DNA of 64,000 nt, from assembly GCF_010122465.1 (NCBI RefSeq), contig NZ_WLZY01000005.1, forward strand, positions 304,901 to 368,900. Direction: 5' to 3'. A program made the translations under genes and the position numbers. This document shows positions 23,335-32,359 of the stretch, piece by piece. Under the pieces are notes generated by a model. The model did not search any database and had not been told where the DNA came from. It saw only the letters and a list, made by a program, of their open reading frames with translations. The stretch comes from Phytoactinopolyspora mesophila. Its GTDB lineage: Bacteria > Actinomycetota > Actinomycetes > Jiangellales > Jiangellaceae. The first letter of the stretch is position 1. The number at the start of each line of letters is the position of its first letter.

Positions 23335-26171
23335 TGGCTGCCCGTGATGACCTGTCGTTGATCGAGCGTCGGCTGCTCAACGCTGAAGATCGCGCCAACG
23401 AGCGCACCGAAGATTGGATCACCGAGCAGGTCGAGAACCTGTTTGACGAGGCGCGAGAGCTGATCACGAAGCGCGTCAATGGAGCGATTTTCGACGTCTC
23501 AGCCGCCGCATCGGTCGACCTGACCTTCCTGCTCAGCCTTGAGACGGAGTTCGCCGAGCTGTTCGACCGCATCATCCCGGCGCTGGTGGTCCCGTATGCG
23601 CTTGGTGCTGAGTCGACGGCCAGGTACCTGACCGGCGCTGACTGGGAGTCCTACCTCACCGGACTCGGCCAGCTCTACGACTCCTCACGTGTGCAGGAAC
23701 ACCTACGCACAGCGCACAACCGCCTACGTGACGCAGCCGCTGAGTTGTGGGGAGAGATCCGCGAAACGCTGGTTACCGGGGTTGAGCAGGGCCTGGGCTC
23801 CGAAGATCTAGCACGGTCGATCCAAGACACTTTCTCAGACGAACACGGTGACCTATCGCGTAGCCGGGCACGACGAATCGCCAGAACCGAAACCATTTCG
23901 GCAACCAACGACGCGAAACTGCAAACCGAACTTGACTTGCCTGAAGAGTTGAGACCTTCATATAAGCGCTGGATTGCGGCTGTCGATGAAAGAACTAGGC
24001 CCGAACATTTCGCAGCTGACGGTCAGACAGTCGAAATCGATGCGCCTTTCGACGTTGGTGGCGAAGCTCTGATGTTTCCGGGTGATCCTAACGCCAGTGC
24101 TGAAAACGTTATTCAATGCCGGTGCACTCATGTGGTTCTCGATTCGGTGGACGGAAATGCTCCACCGCCGCCACCTGACTCGGGACGCCAATACCTATCT
24201 GATGAACGTATCGACGAAGTGATTCGGTATTTCGAAGAGCAGGGTGTGACGCGAAATGCTTTCGTCGCCAGCTCTGGAGGAGCGAATATGAGTACTAAAG
24301 AAAAATTCACTGTTCGCGCGTTCGAGCGCGATAGAAAGCGCCATCAGATTTTGCATTTCGGGCGCCCATTGGCCGACCTGAAAGAGCTGACTGCGGATGC
24401 GATGTCCGAAACCGAGGTCACGATCGGCAGTGCCCGAATCCGTGCGGCAACACTGGTGAGTATCCCCGCGCTGATCGAAGCGAAAATTGAGCTGACCGGG
24501 CAGCCCGACAAAGACGGTTTCGTGGGCTGGTCTGGTGTGCTGGCCGTCGAAGGTGACCCGACCGGAGACGGGCGAGAGATCGCACTTGGCGCTCTGCGCT
24601 GGGAAAACTTGCCTCTCGACTTGCGTTGGACCAAGTTCGACCGTGGCGGGCATGACGATGCGGTTGTCGTCGGCCGCATCGATGAGATCGAACGCGTAGA
24701 CGGTCAGATCCTGGCGACCGGCGTGATCGACACGACCTTCGCTGAAGGTGCTGCTGTGGCAGCACTGATTGAGCGCGGCCTAGCTGGTGGCGTCAGCGTT
24801 GACCTGGATGACATTCCCGCTGATCAGGTGGTGTGGCACGACGATGAGTATGGAGCACCTGAAGCGCACGAACCGGCGAGCGTGGCGGCGACTGATGCTG
24901 TCGCGCAAGCTGCCAGCGCCGATGACGAGTTCGCGCTGGTCGGAGACATCAACTTGCCGATCAACGACGACCGGGAACGGGCGTGGAACGGCTCCGAAGC
25001 AGCCAGCCGAGTCTTGGCGTTCGCCACCGATGACGACGGTCAGGTTGATGCATCAGTCCTGAGACAGGCGTTCCTGTGGAGAGACGATGACGCTAACCCG
25101 GAAACGGTCGGCGCATACCGACTGGGCTACGCCGACGTGGTTGGTGATCGCCTGGAGATCATCGCCAGGGGCGTTTTCGCTGTGGCCGGGGTTCTCGAAG
25201 GCGCGATGGGTGGCGTGGATCTTCCCGAGGCTGATCAGGAACGCATCCGCACGCGCGTGACCAGCCTGTACGAAAAGCTAGCGGAACACTTCGATGACGA
25301 CTCCATCGTTGCTCCATGGGTGCGTGATGAGGCAGCAGCAGGCATCACCGACCTGGAAGATGCGGATGAGCTGGTTGCCAGCGCCTGGACAGAGTTCAAG
25401 AAATCCCCGCCGCTCCCGGCCGCGTGGTTCAAAGAGCCAACCGCTGAGCAGCTAGCAGCCAGTAACGGCCTGGTGGCCTGCGATGATGGCAGAATCTACG
25501 GCTGGATCGCGCAGAGTGGCGTGCCTCATGAGGGATACACCAGGCGCATCACCATCGAAGATTTCGGAAACGTTGACCTGACCGGGTTCCTGATGACGCC
25601 GAAAGAGCTGGACGACGGCTCAACAGTCAAGGTCGGCACGTTCACCATGAACGTCGGCCACCACCGAGACGGCGCGGAGTGCGAAACATCTGCCTGCCAG
25701 TTCGATGACTCCCGAACGGTGGCCGGAGTGGTCACTGTCGGCGTCAACGATGACGGCATGTGGTTCTCCGGAGCGGCTGCTCCGTGGTTGAGCGAGTGGG
25801 ACCGCCAGGTTTTCGAGTCTTGCCGTCCATCTTTGCATCTGAAAGAGCAAAACGGGCGTTGGAAGCTCAAGGGACTTCTTAGCGTTCCGAAACCTGGATT
25901 CTTGCCTGAAGTTGCGGCATCTGCCGTGATCGACCGATCGAATCATGCGTTGATGCCAGAAATGGAACTCGCCGCTTCTGCCATTCAAACACCACCAGCC
26001 GATAACGTCATCGATTACCGGCGACTGGCGTCGATGGTGGTCGATGAGATGGAGAGCCGAAAGCGCATAGAAGTTGAGAATCTTGCTAGAGTGGAAGAAT
26101 TGAAGGCTCGAATGAAAAATTTCGAGCCCGGCGAGCTTCGGCAGGTCGAGAAGAACGGGGTGGCTGCCTGA
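23334..26171 (+). CDS. MuF-like minor head protein fused to capsid maturation protease
   Basis: The 945-residue polypeptide joins two head functions. Residues 1-290 are a MuF domain: RIARTETISATNDAKL, W.AAVDERTRPEHFAADGQ and the end motif ASAENVIQCRCTHV. From about 330 a prohead-protease region begins (VSIPALIEAK, WSGVLAVEGDPTGDGREIAL, GGHDDAVVVGRIDEIER, GLAGGVSVDLDD), followed by a long region with PAAWF and SCRPSLHLKEQ. Such MuF-protease fusions are known in actinophages. ATG 23334 overlaps the previous stop (TGATG); a longer open frame upstream is a shadow. Confidence 0.82.
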   Translation: MAARDDLSLIERRLLNAEDRANERTEDWITEQVENLFDEARELITKRVNGAIFDVSAAASVDLTFLLSLETEFAELFDRIIPALVVPYALGAESTARYLTGADWESYLTGLGQLYDSSRVQEHLRTAHNRLRDAAAELWGEIRETLVTGVEQGLGSEDLARSIQDTFSDEHGDLSRSRARRIARTETISATNDAKLQTELDLPEELRPSYKRWIAAVDERTRPEHFAADGQTVEIDAPFDVGGEALMFPGDPNASAENVIQCRCTHVVLDSVDGNAPPPPPDSGRQYLSDERIDEVIRYFEEQGVTRNAFVASSGGANMSTKEKFTVRAFERDRKRHQILHFGRPLADLKELTADAMSETEVTIGSARIRAATLVSIPALIEAKIELTGQPDKDGFVGWSGVLAVEGDPTGDGREIALGALRWENLPLDLRWTKFDRGGHDDAVVVGRIDEIERVDGQILATGVIDTTFAEGAAVAALIERGLAGGVSVDLDDIPADQVVWHDDEYGAPEAHEPASVAATDAVAQAASADDEFALVGDINLPINDDRERAWNGSEAASRVLAFATDDDGQVDASVLRQAFLWRDDDANPETVGAYRLGYADVVGDRLEIIARGVFAVAGVLEGAMGGVDLPEADQERIRTRVTSLYEKLAEHFDDDSIVAPWVRDEAAAGITDLEDADELVASAWTEFKKSPPLPAAWFKEPTAEQLAASNGLVACDDGRIYGWIAQSGVPHEGYTRRITIEDFGNVDLTGFLMTPKELDDGSTVKVGTFTMNVGHHRDGAECETSACQFDDSRTVAGVVTVGVNDDGMWFSGAAAPWLSEWDRQVFESCRPSLHLKEQNGRWKLKGLLSVPKPGFLPEVAASAVIDRSNHALMPEMELAASAIQTPPADNVIDYRRLASMVVDEMESRKRIEVENLARVEELKARMKNFEPGELRQVEKNGVAA

Positions 26172-26326
26172 TGGCATGTAGTAAGTGTGGCCAGAAATCT
26201 AAGGCGACCGTTTACGAAGTTGTTCTCCCTAACGGCGCCGCAACTTACGAAACAACGAATCTGAAAACTGCTCGGACTATCTCCGAGCGTAATGCAGGCT
26301 CTAAGGTACGAAAGAAAACAGCTTAG
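26171..26326 (+). CDS. Small CxxC head-cluster protein (51 aa)
   Basis: ATG 26171 overlaps the protease stop and encodes MACSKCGQKSKATVYEVVLP with a basic end. Short CSKCG proteins of this kind sit next to capsid genes in many actinophages; their role is not established. It is the last gene before the leader of the major capsid gene. Confidence 0.65.
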   Translation: MACSKCGQKSKATVYEVVLPNGAATYETTNLKTARTISERNAGSKVRKKTA

Positions 26327-26344
26327 CAATTCACCACTGTTGGT

Positions 26345-26360
26345 GCTGGCGATTGGGCCG
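26345..26360 (+). promoter_or_regulatory. 16-bp phage repeat element, copy 3 (before major capsid)
   Basis: GCTGGCGATTGGGCCG, 28 bases before the major capsid ATG. Confidence 0.75.
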
Positions 26361-26388
26361 ACCTTTTAGCTACACGGAGGTAGGCACC

Positions 26389-28029
26389 ATGTCTTTTGAG
26401 ATCCCCACTGATCTCAGCGCCCTGACTGATGAGGATCTGTCGCAGGCGCTCACCGATGCCACCGAGGAATTCAACTCCAAGGTTGCGGAAACCAACGTTG
26501 ATGATGCGCATCTGTCTCGACTTACTGCGCTGGCCGATTTCGCTGATGCTGCTCGCGCTGAGCAGGGAAAACGAGTCGAGCTAGCCGAATCGACAGCCGA
26601 TCAGATCGCGAAGCTGTCCGACCGGTTCCACGGCAAAGCCGCGACTGCCCCGGCAGATGATGCTGGCGATGATGAACCAGGCGATGCTGATGCTGATGCT
26701 GATGGCGACGACGTCACCGCTTCGGCTGGCGCGGTTGAGCGTCGGCCGCGCATCAACATCGCGCCAGCGCTGAAGAACCGGCCGCTGACGGTCGCGAATC
26801 GCGGCGTCGAGTTCACTGCATCGAGCAGCGTTAATGGTTTCGCGCCGAACCAGGCGCTGGGTCTGGATTCGCTCAGCCAGGCCATTCACACCGCTGCGAG
26901 GTCAGTGCGCACAGGTGGCAAGTCGAGCCATAAAATCCTTGCCGCAACCTACGCGCTGCCGTTCGCATCTGATCTGATCTCGTCTGGCCCGGATGTGACC
27001 GAGGGGACCGAGCTGGTGCGCCACGCTGCCAGCCAGTCTCGCCTGCCTCAGAAAGATCTGGTGGCCAGCGGCGGCTGGTGTTCGCCATCCGAGACGATCT
27101 ACGATATCCAGCAGATCGCTTGTGCGGATATGCAGTGGAACCTGCCAGAAATTCAGCTCACCCGTGGCGGCCTGCAATTCTTTAAGCCGGTGCCTCTGGA
27201 CGCATCCGAGCTGGTGTTCGTCCACACCGAAACCGCCGACATCGCGGGTAGTGAGAAGCCCTGCTATCACATCCCGTGCCCCGACCCGGAGCACGTGCGC
27301 TGTGATGCGGTTGGCGTGTGCCTGGAATCCGGAATCCTGTCTGACAAGTTCTTCCCGGAGCGGATCAACTACTACCGCGAACTCGCGATGGTCGCGCACG
27401 AACTGCGACTTCGCAAACTGCTGTTCGACCAGGCTGTGTCCGAGGCCACCATCGTTGAGCTGCCGCAGACATTCGGCGCGTTCTCGGCGTTCTTCAACGC
27501 GGTTGCGCTCCAGGTCAGCGACTACACCGAGCGGTACTCGCTGTGCGACTCGATCGGTGTCGAGATCGTCGCACCTTGGTGGCTGCGTAACCAGATGCTC
27601 GCCGACATCGCACGCCGCAACGGTGTGTCCATTGATGAGGTCAACCCGGCTGTGATCACGCAGGCGTTCGCCCGCCTGGGCGTTGCCATCCAGTTCGCCA
27701 AGGGGCTCTACGTCGGCGACATATCGCCTCTCGGACGCGACGAACCGGCCACCGAATGGCCAGGTGGGGTCGATGTGCTGATGTACGCCGCTGGATCTCT
27801 CCAACTGGGCCGTGGCGAAGAGATCGAGCTCGGTGTCATCTATGACTCCGAGAAACTGAAGACGAACGACCACACGGCGCTGTTCTCCGAGGAGTGCGTG
27901 GCGCTAGTGGACCGCTCGCCTGAGGTTCGCCTGCTCAGAGTCCCGGTCTGCGCCGATGGCGTCACAGGTGGTCAGACGATCCTGGACTGCCCAGCGCCAG
28001 ACTTCGAGTCCATCGGCGCAGAGAGCTAA
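26389..28029 (+). CDS. Major capsid protein
   Basis: The 546-residue protein is placed directly after the maturation protease and has an N-terminal helical, acidic delta/scaffold region (about 1-125, including DADADADGDD), followed by an HK97-like shell region. Recognisable shell segments are SGGWCSPSETIYDI, ELRLRKLLFDQAV and APWWLRNQMLADIARRNGVS. An unusual Cys-rich loop (CYHIPCPDPEHVRCDAVGVC) lies near residue 300. ATG 26389 follows GGAGG. Confidence 0.85.
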   Translation: MSFEIPTDLSALTDEDLSQALTDATEEFNSKVAETNVDDAHLSRLTALADFADAARAEQGKRVELAESTADQIAKLSDRFHGKAATAPADDAGDDEPGDADADADGDDVTASAGAVERRPRINIAPALKNRPLTVANRGVEFTASSSVNGFAPNQALGLDSLSQAIHTAARSVRTGGKSSHKILAATYALPFASDLISSGPDVTEGTELVRHAASQSRLPQKDLVASGGWCSPSETIYDIQQIACADMQWNLPEIQLTRGGLQFFKPVPLDASELVFVHTETADIAGSEKPCYHIPCPDPEHVRCDAVGVCLESGILSDKFFPERINYYRELAMVAHELRLRKLLFDQAVSEATIVELPQTFGAFSAFFNAVALQVSDYTERYSLCDSIGVEIVAPWWLRNQMLADIARRNGVSIDEVNPAVITQAFARLGVAIQFAKGLYVGDISPLGRDEPATEWPGGVDVLMYAAGSLQLGRGEEIELGVIYDSEKLKTNDHTALFSEECVALVDRSPEVRLLRVPVCADGVTGGQTILDCPAPDFESIGAES

Positions 28030-28121
28030 GCCCATGAGCTGCTGGGCGGTGTCGCTGATCGTACCCCCCTGGTCTCGCACACGACACCGTCCAGCTCCAC
28101 TACCTCGATAGGAGGGCAGCT

Positions 28122-29021
28122 ATGCCTACCATCACCAAGCTGGTCGATGGCCCAGTTTCTACACCGCTGCCCTTCGGGCTGCTGTCGGTGGCGACCGTGG
28201 TCGATGTGGACGACGTACACGAGATGCTTGGCGTGTCGTGGATGGACACCACCTGTGGTCAGGCGTTCACCTGGGACGACGAGTGCATCGGGGACGAGTC
28301 TCCGGTGTACCCGGAATCGCCTGAGTCGCCCGAGTCACCAGGCGCGCCGGAGTCACCGTTCGACACGGCCAAGCAGTTCAACCGGCCTAGCGATCGAAGC
28401 GCTGATGCAATAAATGTCTACTACGGACACGAATGCAGCACTATGGGCGAGTCATTCAATGAGGCTCGCTCTGCTGCCCGTCAGGGTCTGTTACTTGGTG
28501 AACAACGCGCGCTGGAAGAAGCAGTGCTGGTCGACATTTTGGCAACAGGTGGAGACGGCCAGATCCCGGTACACGACCTGACTCCGGCCGGTGATGCTCC
28601 GCTCGGAGTGGTACAGGCGCTGGCCTACCTGGAAAACCAGCTTGCGATTGATTTCGGTGGCACGGGTGTGATTCACGTACCACCGGGTTTGAGCGCGTTC
28701 TTCAGCCGGTTTCATCTGGCACATCGCGAGGGTCAGCGCAAGATCACCGAGATGGGCCACCGCGTAGCGTTCGGCGCTGGGTACGGCTCGGCGAACATCG
28801 GCCCAGACGGGCAGCCTGCTCCACCAGGACAGGCATGGATCTATGCGACCGGGCCGATGATCGTTCGTCGCGAGCCAGCCAGCCTGGTACCCGATGACGA
28901 CTCAGCCGCCATCGACATCCGCACCAACGCCCGGATGGTTCTGGCTGAGCGGTCTTTTGTCGTCCAGGTCGCGTGTGTCGTAGAGGCGATCCGAGTCGAT
29001 ATCTCTTGTTGTGGGTGCTAA
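28122..29021 (+). CDS. Structural protein after major capsid, with PESP repeat
   Basis: The 299-residue protein has a short repeat YPESPESPESPGAPESP near residues 63-80 and a C-terminal segment rich in Cys (ISCCGC). The central part (VVQALAYLENQLAIDFGGTG, FFSRFHLAHREGQRKITEMG) looks like an HK97-fold-like structural domain. A strong AGGAGGG precedes ATG 28122. Decoration or a second capsid component is plausible from position; the family is not recognised with certainty. Confidence 0.6.
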   Translation: MPTITKLVDGPVSTPLPFGLLSVATVVDVDDVHEMLGVSWMDTTCGQAFTWDDECIGDESPVYPESPESPESPGAPESPFDTAKQFNRPSDRSADAINVYYGHECSTMGESFNEARSAARQGLLLGEQRALEEAVLVDILATGGDGQIPVHDLTPAGDAPLGVVQALAYLENQLAIDFGGTGVIHVPPGLSAFFSRFHLAHREGQRKITEMGHRVAFGAGYGSANIGPDGQPAPPGQAWIYATGPMIVRREPASLVPDDDSAAIDIRTNARMVLAERSFVVQVACVVEAIRVDISCCGC

Positions 29022-29516
29022 ATGGCTAAACAAATCGTGAGAGTGAAACCGCGTGATCGTCAAGCGTTCGCGAGATGGCTGGTTGCCAACAAATACAACG
29101 TGCGAACCGTCTCCTCTACCGAGTTCGGTTTGCCTGTGGGGCTGCTGTCTGTCGTACCTGAATATCTCTTAATGGGTGCGATTATCGACAGCAGGCCATA
29201 TCGGGGAGCTTCGCCAAGCTCTGTTCCGGCGACAAACGGCCAGGTAAGGCTTCGCAAGACCGAGGACGGTGCGGCCGAAGTGGTCGTGAAGTCGTTAGAT
29301 CCGGAGCCTGAGCCTCAAACGGCCGTCACACCTGATGAGCCTGCCGCTGAGCCAGAGACGGTTCAGGTGGAAACCGACCCACCGGCTGTACGAGACGACC
29401 TGACAGCAAAGCCAGTGAAAAAGGCTGCTCGCAAACGTGCTCCGAAGCCTGAGACAGAAACAGTCAGCGTGAAATTCGGTGAGCTTCCGGAGCCGTTCCA
29501 GAAGGGGGATGAGTGA
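29022..29516 (+). CDS. Hypothetical structural protein with disordered tail
   Basis: The 164-residue protein starts directly after the previous stop. Residues 1-60 look globular (AFARWLVANKYNVRTVSSTE), while 90-150 are a Pro/Glu then Lys-rich disordered stretch (EPEPQTAVTPDEPAAEPETV; KKAARKRAPKPE). It could be a head-tail or capsid-associated factor. Unrecognised family. Confidence 0.55.
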   Translation: MAKQIVRVKPRDRQAFARWLVANKYNVRTVSSTEFGLPVGLLSVVPEYLLMGAIIDSRPYRGASPSSVPATNGQVRLRKTEDGAAEVVVKSLDPEPEPQTAVTPDEPAAEPETVQVETDPPAVRDDLTAKPVKKAARKRAPKPETETVSVKFGELPEPFQKGDE

Positions 29517-30082
29517 TGGGATGCTGCAAGGCACCAATCATCATTGATACCGGCGGTGGAGAAGAATCTCCAGGTGGAGGACTCGTAGATAGCGTCACCG
29601 GAGAAGGAGTCATCGACGTGACACCGACTCAGGGTGATCCTGTTGTTAGTGTAGCTCCTGGAGCTGATGGAGAAGTTCTCGTTACCGACGGTACTACTGT
29701 TGAGTGGGCTAAACCATTTGATGCGGGAAGTCATGCACCAACATTCTCAAACGAGAATGGCGTGTCCGTGGCTATCGGGTACGACTATTCGTGGATTAGA
29801 GTGTATGACCGAGTCTTTGCGCACGGTTTTATTAGAGCAACAGTGGCCACTGCGAATGCGTTCTCATCTATCAGTGTAGATCTGCCCGTCCCTTCGACGG
29901 GCAGCAACAATCTGGTAACCGGTGTCATCACAGCCGTCCAGAATGTCGTTGATGCACCAGTGACAGTTGGATCTGTCAACTACACCCCTACCGACCCCCA
30001 AGTTGTGAACTTCTGGCTCCGGGCAGCTAACACAAACCAGCATAGTATTCACTACAGCTTCAGCTATCAAGCTGCTGTTTGA
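29516..30082 (+). CDS. Hypothetical virion protein, fibre- or decoration-like
   Basis: The 188-residue protein begins MGCCKAPIIIDTGGG and contains low-complexity beta repeats (GEGVIDVTPTQGDPVVSVAP, GADGEVLVTDGTTVEWAKPF) of the sort seen in phage fibre stems, followed by a beta-sandwich-like C-terminus. ATG 29516 overlaps the preceding stop. The second half is AT-richer than its neighbours, suggesting exchange. No family name is assigned. Confidence 0.5.
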   Translation: MGCCKAPIIIDTGGGEESPGGGLVDSVTGEGVIDVTPTQGDPVVSVAPGADGEVLVTDGTTVEWAKPFDAGSHAPTFSNENGVSVAIGYDYSWIRVYDRVFAHGFIRATVATANAFSSISVDLPVPSTGSNNLVTGVITAVQNVVDAPVTVGSVNYTPTDPQVVNFWLRAANTNQHSIHYSFSYQAAV

Positions 30083-30129
30083 CCGGTTTAAGCGATAGAT
30101 CTGCAATCACGAAGGCAAAGTAACAGGTT

Positions 30130-30145
30130 GCTGGCGAATGGGCCG
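30130..30145 (+). promoter_or_regulatory. 16-bp phage repeat element, copy 4 (before tail tube)
   Basis: GCTGGCGAATGGGCCG, 25 bases before the ATG of the 30171 gene. Confidence 0.75.
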
Positions 30146-30170
30146 AACCTTTCGAAAGAAAGGATCGGAT

Positions 30171-30887
30171 ATGTCCAATTGTCCGGCAATTATTAATCTC
30201 GATAAGGTTCGTATCACCAGGGTAGACAACTGTGGTCGGCCAGTGTGTGGCGCGAACAACGCGTTTGTGATGGAGTGCGTTGCTGAGCTGGGTATGACAG
30301 CTCGCATTAACGAGCCCGGTGAAATTCGCCTTACCGCAGCGAATGGTAAGACGTGTGGTCTTCGGGAACGCTGTGTCGAATTCGAAGGCTACGACGTCAC
30401 GCTGTCGTTTTTTGCCGCATCTCCGGAGCTAGTCGAGTTGCTGACAGGCAACGATGGCTATTTCGATGCACAAGGTAACGTTAAGGGATGGTGGGACACC
30501 ACCATCCGTTGCCGTGGTGGTATTGCTATCGAGGCATGGGCCGACATGTCGGAAGACGTCGCCTGCCCAGACGATGAGGACGAAGGCGAGGGCGTCTGGT
30601 TTTACTTCCTGCTGCCGTGGCTGACGAACGGTCGCCTCGGTGACCTGACTCTGGGCGATGACGGCGTGACCTTCACCTACACCGGTCGCACCAAGCGTGC
30701 GTCGCGCTGGGGCGTTGGTCCCTGGAACGACGTCGATCGCGACGAGAACGGCGACCCCGGCCCGCTGCTTCAGCCGGTGCCGGAAGACGCCCACCGTGGC
30801 GGATTCCCGACGACTGTTGCCCCGCCGGAAGCTGAATGCACGTATCTGGACGTGCCCTGCGAGAGCCCAGAAAGCCCGGAGAGCTAA
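30171..30887 (+). CDS. Probable major tail (tube) protein
   Basis: The 238-residue protein fits a siphovirus tail tube in size and beta-rich composition (GKTCGLRERCVEFEGYDVTL; FTYTGRTKRASRWGVGPWND). It has several Cys and a C-terminal tail CESPESPES. The last codons CCG GAG AGC TAA contain GGAG, which is also the ribosome site for the next gene. AAAGGA precedes ATG 30171. It comes before the connector genes rather than after them, an unusual order, so the assignment is moderate. Confidence 0.62.
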   Translation: MSNCPAIINLDKVRITRVDNCGRPVCGANNAFVMECVAELGMTARINEPGEIRLTAANGKTCGLRERCVEFEGYDVTLSFFAASPELVELLTGNDGYFDAQGNVKGWWDTTIRCRGGIAIEAWADMSEDVACPDDEDEGEGVWFYFLLPWLTNGRLGDLTLGDDGVTFTYTGRTKRASRWGVGPWNDVDRDENGDPGPLLQPVPEDAHRGGFPTTVAPPEAECTYLDVPCESPESPES

Positions 30888-30891
30888 ACAG

Positions 30892-31566
30892 GTGGATATT
30901 GTCATCCCGCTACGCAGTGGTCAGAACGAAGAGCTTCGGTACGCGCTGCGTAGTTGGGATGCCCACCTTTCATTCAGCAAGGTATGGGTGATCGGTGGAA
31001 AACCGGCTTGGCTAGCAAATGTGAATCACATTCGCACGTCGCAGGCCGGCTCAAAATACAAAAACACCACCACGGCGTTAAAAAAGGCGTGCGAAACTGA
31101 CGGCGTCTCTGAGCAGTTCATCTATTTGAACGACGACATGTTTCTGATGCGTGAGTTCGATAACGTTCCCGTGTATCACCGAGGATTAATGTCTGAGTTC
31201 GCCAAGAACAGGCGGCTCGCTGGTCCGTATTTGCGGGGCGCGAAAAACACGTTGAAACTGCTCACCGAGCTGGGACATCACCAACCGCTCTCCTATGAGG
31301 TTCACGTACCGATGGTCCTAGACAAAACGCTGATGCTCAAGGCGCTGGAGATCGGCAAGCATGTGAATCCTCTTCATAAGCGGTCGCTTTACGGAAATCT
31401 CGTTGGTCTGGGTGGTCAGCGGATTCAAGACCCAAAAGTGGCTACGAAGAGTGCGTTTGATCGTAGACGGCCAATCATCTCCACCAGTGACGATTCGTTC
31501 AAACGCGGGCAGGTTGGTGTGTTTATCAGACAGCGGTTTCCAGAACCGAGTAGGTTTGAGAGGTAG
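30892..31566 (+). CDS. Stealth/glycosyltransferase-like protein
   Basis: The 224-residue protein starts VDIVIPLRSGQNEELRYALR and contains FIYLNDDMFL at 77-86, the hallmark of the Stealth sugar-phosphotransferase and related glycosyltransferase domains, with the Asp pair as likely metal/nucleotide-sugar ligands. GTG 30892 uses the GGAG encoded in the end of the previous gene. Its place inside the structural operon suggests it glycosylates virion proteins or modifies the cell surface late in infection. Frames upstream of the GTG are shadows. Confidence 0.75.
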   Translation: MDIVIPLRSGQNEELRYALRSWDAHLSFSKVWVIGGKPAWLANVNHIRTSQAGSKYKNTTTALKKACETDGVSEQFIYLNDDMFLMREFDNVPVYHRGLMSEFAKNRRLAGPYLRGAKNTLKLLTELGHHQPLSYEVHVPMVLDKTLMLKALEIGKHVNPLHKRSLYGNLVGLGGQRIQDPKVATKSAFDRRRPIISTSDDSFKRGQVGVFIRQRFPEPSRFER

Positions 31567-31570
31567 GCCA

Positions 31571-32359
31571 ATGCTGACTACTGATGTCTGCCAGAAATGG
31601 CCAACAGACTACTCATGCACGAGTCTCGATCCGGAAAACGTTGATCCCGACCTGCTAGATCGTATGGAATGGATCGCCTCTCAAATCCTTTATGAGATGT
31701 CAGGTCGTCGGTTCGGTCCATGTCCAGCAGAGGTCCGGCCATGCCGTAAACGTTGCGGTGATACCCCCATCTGGGTCGGCAGTGGTGTGATGCAGCCATA
31801 TATTCAGGGTGGCAAGTGGTTTAACGACTACGGTTCGTGTGGATGCAAAACGCGTGATTCCTGCTCGTGCGTGGACATGTGCGAAGTCCAGCTACAGGCA
31901 CCAGTCGCGAGCATCACCGAAGTCCTCATCGATGGTGCCGTGGTCGATCCGGCTGATTATCGCGTCGACAGTCCAGCGTTGCTGGTCGCTCAGAACGGTC
32001 GCTGCTGGCCAGCGTGTCAGGACATGACGAAACCAGCTGGTGAGCCGGGCACGTTTGTTGTGCGCTACGAGCTGGGTCTGCCAGTTCCGGTGCATGGCGT
32101 CATGGCCGTGTCGATACTGGTGGCCGAGCTGATCAAAGCCTGCGAAGGCGACGACTCGTGTCGCTTGCCGTCGAACTGGGTCAGGATCACCAGGCAGGGC
32201 GTGACAGTCGAACGCGAACGCAACTCGACCAATGACCGCACCGGGATCTACGAAATCGACGCACTCTTTCTAGACCTGGTGAATCCGGAACGGCTTTCGC
32301 AACCAGCGCGTGTCTACTCGCCTGACCTGCCCCGATCTCGTCAGCAGGTGTGGCCATGA
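31571..32359 (+). CDS. Probable head-tail connector (adaptor) protein
   Basis: The 262-residue protein matches the adaptor layout: an N-terminal helical part (LLDRMEWIASQILYEMSGRR) and a C-terminal helix bundle (GVMAVSILVAELIKACEGDD). A Cys-rich insertion (CPAEVRPCRKRCGD; CGCKTRDSCSCVDMCE) is unusual and may bind metal or form disulfides. GAGAGG precedes ATG 31571. Confidence 0.65.
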   Translation: MLTTDVCQKWPTDYSCTSLDPENVDPDLLDRMEWIASQILYEMSGRRFGPCPAEVRPCRKRCGDTPIWVGSGVMQPYIQGGKWFNDYGSCGCKTRDSCSCVDMCEVQLQAPVASITEVLIDGAVVDPADYRVDSPALLVAQNGRCWPACQDMTKPAGEPGTFVVRYELGLPVPVHGVMAVSILVAELIKACEGDDSCRLPSNWVRITRQGVTVERERNSTNDRTGIYEIDALFLDLVNPERLSQPARVYSPDLPRSRQQVWP

